Shown here one piece after another: positions 6,447 to 9,322 of a DNA stretch of 9,322 bases. Source of the DNA: Bacteroidales bacterium UBA1754 (GTDB lineage Bacteria > Bacteroidota > Bacteroidia > Bacteroidales > Paludibacteraceae); assembly GCA_002315615.1 (NCBI GenBank), contig DCHK01000002.1:1-9322 (forward strand), written 5' to 3'. Numbering within the stretch: the stretch's first letter is position 1; each line of letters begins with the position of its first letter. The notes beneath the pieces are model-generated. The model searched no databases. It had not been told where the DNA came from and saw nothing but the letters and a program-made list of their open reading frames with translations. The translations under genes were made by a program, and so were the position numbers.

Positions 6447-9128
6447 GTGAAAATAAAAAAACTTTTTTTAAGTGCGTTGGCACTATTGTTAGTCTCGTCT
6501 GCCTCGGCGGCGAACATAGCGAAAACTACTACTGCTCCGACTATTGACGGAACAATGGACAATTGTTATAACAATTCTACCGTTTATAAAGTAGAAAAAA
6601 CAGCGGTTGGTGATGAATCTAAAGAAGTTGGTCGTTGGCGCGCAGTTTATGATAACGATTACTTCTATTTCTTTGTGGAAGTGGTAGCTTCTAATCCTTG
6701 GGGAAATACTAATCAGTGTTGGAACGGCGATGCCGTTGAATTGTATTTTAAGAATTCATCTGGCAATGCAGTGCAGTATGTGTTAGCATATAAAAGTGGT
6801 ACAAATGTGACGCCAAACATTTGTAACACCTATGATAACTTGACTGCAAAAATGACTACCGTCACAACATCTTACAAGGGTACTGCTGGTTATAATGTAG
6901 AAGTAAGACTATTAAAATCTCAACTTGGTTTTGGTAGTTTGACTACCGATGGTAGTTTTTATATGGAATTAGGAGTTGATTTATCTAACTCTAGTCATAC
7001 TGCTCGTGCTACGCAAGTGGCTACTTGGAATAGTTCGGATCAGCATTATCATGACACAGGTTCATATTCGCAAGTTACTTTGATTGACCCTACCAAGCCA
7101 GTGATAACTGCAGAAAATGGAAAAACAAAAGTTTGTTCTACTGGTGGTTCTTTCGTTTCTTTAAGTGTTGAGTCTGCTTTGGTAGGCGATGCTATTTCAT
7201 ACACTTGGAAAAAAGATGGTGCCGATTATTCTACAGGAAAAGGATTGAATTGGAATAATATTCGTCCGTCTGTCGCAGGTACATACACTTGCGTGGTCGA
7301 TGTTGATGGTGTTCCTTATACATCAAATTCAATTACGGTAACTTCAGGTACCGATGTGTGTCCAGATAAAACTTTTGAGTCGTATTTGCCTATCGTTCTC
7401 GTTAATACAAATGGACAAGGTTTCCCTGGTGATTGTAAACAACAAGCGGGAATAGGACCTTCTATTAAAGATAAAAGAATTGTTGATGTAAAAATTTTGT
7501 GGAATGAAGATGGTTCACTCAATCGTGTTCAGAATACTGCAGATACTTCTGCTATCCATTATGATCGTAAAGCGATTATGAACCATCGAGGTAGTACTTC
7601 TGCCGATATGGTGAAAAAACCTTTCGCTTTCCGTACTTGTAAGAAAAATCTTGAAAATGGAGCAGCAAAAAAAGGAAATTTTGCATTGTTGAATATGCCA
7701 GAAGAAAAAGATTGGATTTTGTATGCTTCCTATGGCGATAAATCTTTGATGCGTAATAAATTGGCTATGGATTTGTATTACGCTATGGGTTATTGGCAGA
7801 CCGATTTGAAATTTGTTGAGTTGTTTATTGACAATAATTATCGCGGCGTGTATTTGATGATGGAAAAAATTACGCGCGACAAGAATCGTGTGAGTGTTGC
7901 AAAAGACGAAGATACTAATACCGACCCCGCTACTTGTGGTTATATTTGGAAATTGGATAAAACCGATGGCGGAAATGCTACTTGGGCAAGAACCACTTCA
8001 AATTGTGGAGGCGATTGTGGAGTAGGAGGTTGCGGCGACCAAAGTTATTATCAGCCTCAGAGATATGAATTGGTTTATCCAGATGAAGATGCTGCAAATT
8101 ATAGCGCAAAAAAAGATTATATAAAAAATGCAGTTAGCACATTCGAGAAGGCATTGAACGCTGCTTCGAGCGACAATGATTTTAATTATATCTATAACAA
8201 CTACATTGATGTGATTTCTTTCGCAGATTATTTTATCATTTCAGAGTTGGCAAAATGTTCCGATGAATATCGTGTGAGTGTGTTCTTTACAAAGGATGTT
8301 GGCGGAAAGATTAGACTAACACCAATGTGGGATTACGATATGGGATTCGGAAATTCCACAACTCATGGGGCATTCGATGTAGATAAATGGCAATACAATG
8401 GCAATAGTGCTGTGAATGAGGCATATTTCCCAATTCCTTTTTGGTGGAATAAATTACGTACAAACTCTTGCTTCAATAATATAGTTCGTACACGATGGCA
8501 CGAATTGCGTCAAAATGTATTATCTAATAGCGAGATAATGGTTCGCATAGATAATATGTACAACCTAATCGGTGTTGATCTAAATGGCGTTGGTGGAACA
8601 AGTCCAAGTTCTCGCAATAAGGCTCGTTGGCCTTGGGAAACTATTAATAGCTGTGGAGGTTATGACTGTCCTTGGCATATTGTTTCGTGGCCAAGTGGTT
8701 ATCCATCTACAGGAAAAACTACAAGTTTGAGTAGTCAAGAAATTCCTAATATGAAAAAATGGATTGAAAATAGATTAAGTTGGCTTGATTCAAATATTGA
8801 TACAAATTCTTTTGGTACACTTTTGAACGACATTTCATCTTGTGCTGGTCAGTCAGAACCAATTCCTCACTATCGTACTGCAATTGACGATGCAGAAGAT
8901 GCCAACTCAGTTGAAATAGTTTCTAATGATGGTTTAATTACTATCAGTACTGCCGATGGAGATGAAATAGAAAATGTTGAAATTATTTCAGTTAATGGTT
9001 CTGTCTTGTATTCTGCCTATTCTGTTAAAAGACAAAATTTTGAGATAGAATTGCAACATAACGGAGTGGTTGTTGTGAAAGTACAAACTGCATTAACTTC
9101 AATTAGTAAGTTAGTTATACTCGATTGA
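6447..9128 (+). CDS. Exported CotH-kinase-family protein with CBM9-like and Ig-like domains and a T9SS type A-like C-terminus
   Basis: This 893-aa protein starts at a GTG; the signal peptide (residues 1-21, ASA|AN) would be lost from any later ATG. Residues about 22-212 form a CBM9-like domain (APTIDGTMD at 30-38, GDAVELYF at 94-101). Residues about 217-300 form an Ig-like domain with a likely Cys230-Cys282 disulfide (GTYTC). Residues about 312-782 are a CotH kinase-like domain: YLPIVLVNT, NHRGSTS (379-385), WILYASYGDKSLMRN (423-437), NNYRGVYLMMEKI (463-475), YFIISELAKCSDEYR (595-609), LTPMWDYDMGFG (624-635) and the closing KKWIENRLSWLDSN (770-783). CotH is an atypical protein kinase in Bacillus spores; the WDYD motif likely corresponds to its metal-binding aspartates. 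The C-terminus (about 812-893, ending GVVVVKVQTALTSISKLVILD) resembles a T9SS type A sorting domain. A Cys/Gly-rich insert lies at 518-530. The substrate is unknown, and kinase activity outside the cell is unproven. Confidence 0.88.
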   Translation: MKIKKLFLSALALLLVSSASAANIAKTTTAPTIDGTMDNCYNNSTVYKVEKTAVGDESKEVGRWRAVYDNDYFYFFVEVVASNPWGNTNQCWNGDAVELYFKNSSGNAVQYVLAYKSGTNVTPNICNTYDNLTAKMTTVTTSYKGTAGYNVEVRLLKSQLGFGSLTTDGSFYMELGVDLSNSSHTARATQVATWNSSDQHYHDTGSYSQVTLIDPTKPVITAENGKTKVCSTGGSFVSLSVESALVGDAISYTWKKDGADYSTGKGLNWNNIRPSVAGTYTCVVDVDGVPYTSNSITVTSGTDVCPDKTFESYLPIVLVNTNGQGFPGDCKQQAGIGPSIKDKRIVDVKILWNEDGSLNRVQNTADTSAIHYDRKAIMNHRGSTSADMVKKPFAFRTCKKNLENGAAKKGNFALLNMPEEKDWILYASYGDKSLMRNKLAMDLYYAMGYWQTDLKFVELFIDNNYRGVYLMMEKITRDKNRVSVAKDEDTNTDPATCGYIWKLDKTDGGNATWARTTSNCGGDCGVGGCGDQSYYQPQRYELVYPDEDAANYSAKKDYIKNAVSTFEKALNAASSDNDFNYIYNNYIDVISFADYFIISELAKCSDEYRVSVFFTKDVGGKIRLTPMWDYDMGFGNSTTHGAFDVDKWQYNGNSAVNEAYFPIPFWWNKLRTNSCFNNIVRTRWHELRQNVLSNSEIMVRIDNMYNLIGVDLNGVGGTSPSSRNKARWPWETINSCGGYDCPWHIVSWPSGYPSTGKTTSLSSQEIPNMKKWIENRLSWLDSNIDTNSFGTLLNDISSCAGQSEPIPHYRTAIDDAEDANSVEIVSNDGLITISTADGDEIENVEIISVNGSVLYSAYSVKRQNFEIELQHNGVVVVKVQTALTSISKLVILD

Positions 9129-9143
9129 TAATATAAAAGTCTC

Positions 9144-9188
9144 AAAATGAAGCGGGTTTCTGTATTAGAAATTCGCTTCATTTTTTTT
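9144..9188 (+). terminator. Intrinsic terminator of the CotH-family gene
   Basis: AAAATGAAGCG (9144-9154) pairs exactly with CGCTTCATTTT (9174-9184). Two G-U pairs and TTTC/GAAA extend the stem inward to 17 bp around a 7-nt loop (9161-9167). The T run continues to 9188. It begins 16 nt after the stop codon and insulates the rpsL promoter. Confidence 0.92.
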
Positions 9189-9210
9189 GTGAGAAAAATA
9201 AATTAAAGTA

Positions 9211-9242
9211 TTTGGTAGTTAAAAAAATAGTCCGTACCTTTG
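9211..9242 (+). promoter_or_regulatory. Predicted promoter of rpsL / str operon
   Basis: TTTG (9211-9214), a 20-nt spacer and TACCTTTG (9235-9242) form a full match to the Bacteroidota -33/-7 consensus. Transcription should start near 9249, giving a leader of about 40 nt before the ATG at 9291. The leader is A/T-rich, with A-rich sequence just before the start and no Shine-Dalgarno motif. Confidence 0.85.
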
Positions 9243-9290
9243 TAGCCCAAAATAGAATATATTTTATAATTAGTAAAAAAATAAACAAAA

Positions 9291-9322
9291 ATGCCAACAA
9301 TTCAACAATTAGTTAGAAAAGG
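9291..9322 (+). CDS. rpsL: 30S ribosomal protein S12, N-terminal fragment
   Basis: The window ends 11 codons into this gene. The translation MPTIQQLVRKG is the characteristic N-terminus of bacterial ribosomal protein S12, a decoding-centre protein of the small subunit. The strong promoter just upstream and the absence of a co-directional gene before it fit the head of a str operon (rpsL, rpsG, fusA), although the later genes lie outside the window. The gene is cut only by the window edge; nothing suggests it is broken. Confidence 0.93.
   Translation, partial: MPTIQQLVRK

Noticed and set aside
189..9128. Reading the CBM9-like proteins as confirmed polysaccharide-degrading enzymes
   Set aside because: No glycoside hydrolase, esterase or lyase motif is seen, and there is no SusC/SusD pair nearby, so a polysaccharide utilisation locus is not supported.
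1..9322. Possible genomic island or mobile element next to the tRNA
   Set aside because: A tRNA flanks the region, but no integrase, direct repeat of the tRNA end, or change in base composition is visible. purT and rpsL indicate ordinary chromosome.

Overview
The window looks like a low-GC chromosomal segment from a member of Bacteroidota, probably Bacteroidales. Three things support this. Promoters match the Bacteroidota form (TTTG, 20-nt spacer, TAnnTTTG). Translation starts are A/T-rich and lack Shine-Dalgarno sequences. Several products belong to the type IX secretion system (T9SS), which is confined to this phylum and its relatives. No insertion sequence, integrase, phage gene or CRISPR array is visible. 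The flanks are core genome: the 3' end of a tRNA on the left and the first 11 codons of rpsL (ribosomal protein S12) on the right.

Layout. Positions 1-63 hold a tRNA 3' end (possibly tRNA-Ser) and a strong intrinsic terminator. Positions 65-188 are an A/T-rich leader with a perfect 10-bp inverted repeat over a candidate -7 element. Positions 189-4933 form a tight three-gene plus-strand operon. Its genes are an 805-aa secreted protein with two CBM9-like beta-sandwich domains and a T9SS type B sorting domain, a 459-aa PD40/OmpA-like peptidoglycan-binding protein, and a 308-aa PorP/SprF-family outer-membrane protein. A terminator that can act on both strands (4955-4989) separates this operon from purT, which lies on the minus strand (5040-6221). 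A 225-bp divergent promoter region follows. Next is an 893-aa exported protein (6447-9128) with a CBM9-like domain, an Ig-like domain, a CotH-kinase-family domain and a T9SS type A-like C-terminus. A terminator (9144-9188) and a textbook promoter then lead into rpsL.

How the genes may work together. In T9SS biology, PorP/SprF proteins are partners for cargo carrying type B C-terminal domains, and OmpA-like proteins tie outer-membrane complexes to peptidoglycan. The first operon therefore reads as a cargo plus its own docking and anchoring set. The CotH protein 1.5 kb downstream has a CBM9-like domain resembling those in the operon cargo, but it carries the other class of sorting signal. The two may share a ligand or act on the same surface structure; this is inference. 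purT, the tRNA and rpsL are housekeeping genes with no visible link to the surface system.
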